Shown: in pieces, positions 5,744 through 6,429 of the stretch
How positions within the stretch are numbered: the stretch's first letter is position 1
Layout: the number at the start of each line of letters is the position of its first letter
NCBI GenBank assembly: GCA_036639135.1
Contig: JAVWJE010000094.1
Coordinates: 1-6,429 of the forward strand
DNA: 6,429 bases
Source: Carnobacterium_A sp036639135
GTDB lineage: Bacteria > Bacillota > Bacilli > Lactobacillales > Carnobacteriaceae
Direction: 5' to 3'
The notes under the pieces: model-generated
Database searches by the model: none
What the model was told of the DNA's origin: nothing
What the model saw: the letters and a program-made list of their open reading frames with translations, nothing else
Translations under genes and position numbers: made by a program

Positions 5744-6151
5744 TTAAAGTAATGGTTTATTTAGTGTTGAATTTTCATGCAATTCTTTTTTATCATCTAT
5801 AATAATTAGAATTTTTCCATCTTCTAACTCTTTTTTATAGTTCAAATCATTAGCAACACCGTCTGGTACCCCGTATTCTGCTAGAGGATTATCAGCAGGA
5901 TGCCCTTTTTTATAGTGATCAACAGTAAACATATCTTTGATCTTTTCCCAAGTCGATTCATCTTCATGATTTTCTTTAGTTACATCTGCCGTTGAAATGT
6001 TAGCTGTGTCTAAATCATTTAGCTCTGGATTTTTGCCTTGGGCTGTTACAACAGTAATTTCATTTGTTGTGTACCCCTCTGCTTTTAGTTTATTGATTTC
6101 ATCGAGTGTTTCTTGCGCGTTAGTATAAATACCTTTTACCATTTTACTCAC
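5744..6151 (-). CDS. YflT-family general stress protein
   Basis: This is a 135-residue soluble protein with no signal peptide or membrane segment. The N-terminal part (about 5-37) reads VKGIYTNAQETLDEINKLKA followed by GYTTNEITVVT, the alpha/beta pattern of the YflT / general stress protein 17M family. A charged middle holds DVTKENHEDESTWEKIKDMF (57-76) and the region near YGVPDGVANDL (93-103). A final strand DGKILIIID (111-119) closes the domain. Bacillus relatives are induced by general stress but their action is unknown. I chose GTG at 6151 because AGGAG lies 8 nt before it. An earlier in-frame GTG (6160) touches the AGGAG, and the first ATG (6142) is 17 nt away. It is a single-gene unit ending at the hairpin it shares with the DUF378 gene. 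Confidence 0.85.
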   Translation of the reverse strand: MSKMVKGIYTNAQETLDEINKLKAEGYTTNEITVVTAQGKNPELNDLDTANISTADVTKENHEDESTWEKIKDMFTVDHYKKGHPADNPLAEYGVPDGVANDLNYKKELEDGKILIIIDDKKELHENSTLNKPLL

Positions 6152-6192
6152 TATTACCACTCCTATTTCTATTTGTCTTTCATTCTAAATTA

Positions 6193-6221
6193 ATGGTACC
6201 GCTTTTATAATGAGAACTCAA
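6193..6221 (-). promoter_or_regulatory. possible promoter of the YflT-family gene
   Basis: On the minus strand TTGAGT (6221-6216) and TACCAT (6198-6193), four of six each, are 17 bp apart; the start would be near 6186, about 35 nt before the GTG. A TATAAA in the spacer lacks a matching -35. No sigma-B-type sequence is visible. Confidence 0.4.
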
Positions 6222-6293
6222 TTAATCTGCCTGCTTCATGTATTACTTAATATGGAACATTTTTCAGTTCGTACATACGCATAGAAATCTTTA

Positions 6294-6357
6294 ATCATAA
6301 AAAAAATTTAACGCATAACGATTATTAAAATCGTTATGCGTTAAACTTTTTTTATGA

Positions 6358-6358
<1 letters not shown>
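6294..6358 (-). terminator. long terminator hairpin after tRNA-Lys
   Basis: A 16-bp perfect core stem (6307-6322 with 6330-6345; TTTAACGCATAACGAT on the plus strand) has a 7-nt loop. After one A/C mismatch it continues for 12 bp through A and T runs to ATCAT/ATGAT. On the minus strand the core is followed by eight T residues, a strong intrinsic terminator for the tRNA transcript. The outer arm ends on the tRNA discriminator base. No convergent gene lies to its left, so only minus-strand use is needed. Confidence 0.9.

Positions 6359-6429
<71 letters not shown>

Noticed and set aside
5587..5802. Plus-strand open frame of 71 codons after the DUF378 start
   Set aside because: It overlaps the DUF378 gene in another frame and reads through the terminator hairpin at 5692-5738.
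6222..6293. Small RNA or peptide gene upstream of the YflT-family gene
   Set aside because: I saw no good promoter, hairpin or ribosome binding site with an open frame in this 72-bp stretch.

Overview
The window looks like ordinary chromosomal DNA from a low-G+C Gram-positive of the Lactobacillales. A Carnobacterium-like or Enterococcus-like host fits best. The evidence is AT-rich codon use, strong AGGAG ribosome binding sites, sigma-A-type promoters, and a WalRK system whose kinase has two transmembrane segments and an extracellular loop, unlike the short streptococcal form. The genus is inferred from gene content, not from any search.

Layout from left to right. Positions 1-1947 hold walR and the first 411 codons of walK on the minus strand. 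This is the essential cell-wall two-component system, and the window edge cuts walK just after its phosphorylated histidine. Positions 2104-2628 hold, also on the minus strand, a free-standing glucose-type PTS EIIA protein (crr/YpqE-like). Positions 2891-3743 hold a plus-strand pair, a DUF948 protein (YtxG-like) followed by a YtxH-like protein. Both are small single-span membrane proteins, and the pair ends at a strong bidirectional terminator. The other side of that terminator serves a minus-strand gene for a cytoplasmic GH13 alpha-amylase (3818-5278). Divergent from the amylase is a small DUF378 membrane protein (5435-5650). It converges on a YflT-family general stress protein (5744-6151, minus) across a second bidirectional terminator. 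A near-complete tRNA-Lys(CUU) on the minus strand (6358-6429) runs off the right end and is followed by a very long terminator hairpin.

The genes do not form one operon. At least five transcription units can be drawn: walR-walK, crr, ytxG-ytxH, amylase and DUF378, plus the YflT gene and the tRNA as separate units. The themes are envelope homeostasis (WalRK), sugar uptake and glucan breakdown (EIIA, amylase) and general stress (YtxG, YtxH, YflT). Sigma-A-like promoters with 17-bp spacers can be read upstream of walR, crr, ytxG, the amylase gene and, less surely, the YflT gene.

I see no mobile element, CRISPR array, phage gene or defence-system cluster, and no convincing undescribed system. 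The most useful leads are small: operator-like inverted repeats in four promoters, two GTG starts chosen on ribosome binding site grounds, a probable metal-binding PAS domain in WalK, an A-C mismatch in the T stem of the tRNA, and an unusually long tRNA terminator. No gene-free stretch exceeds 300 bases. The longest gaps are 2629-2890 and 6152-6357, and both hold promoters or terminators.
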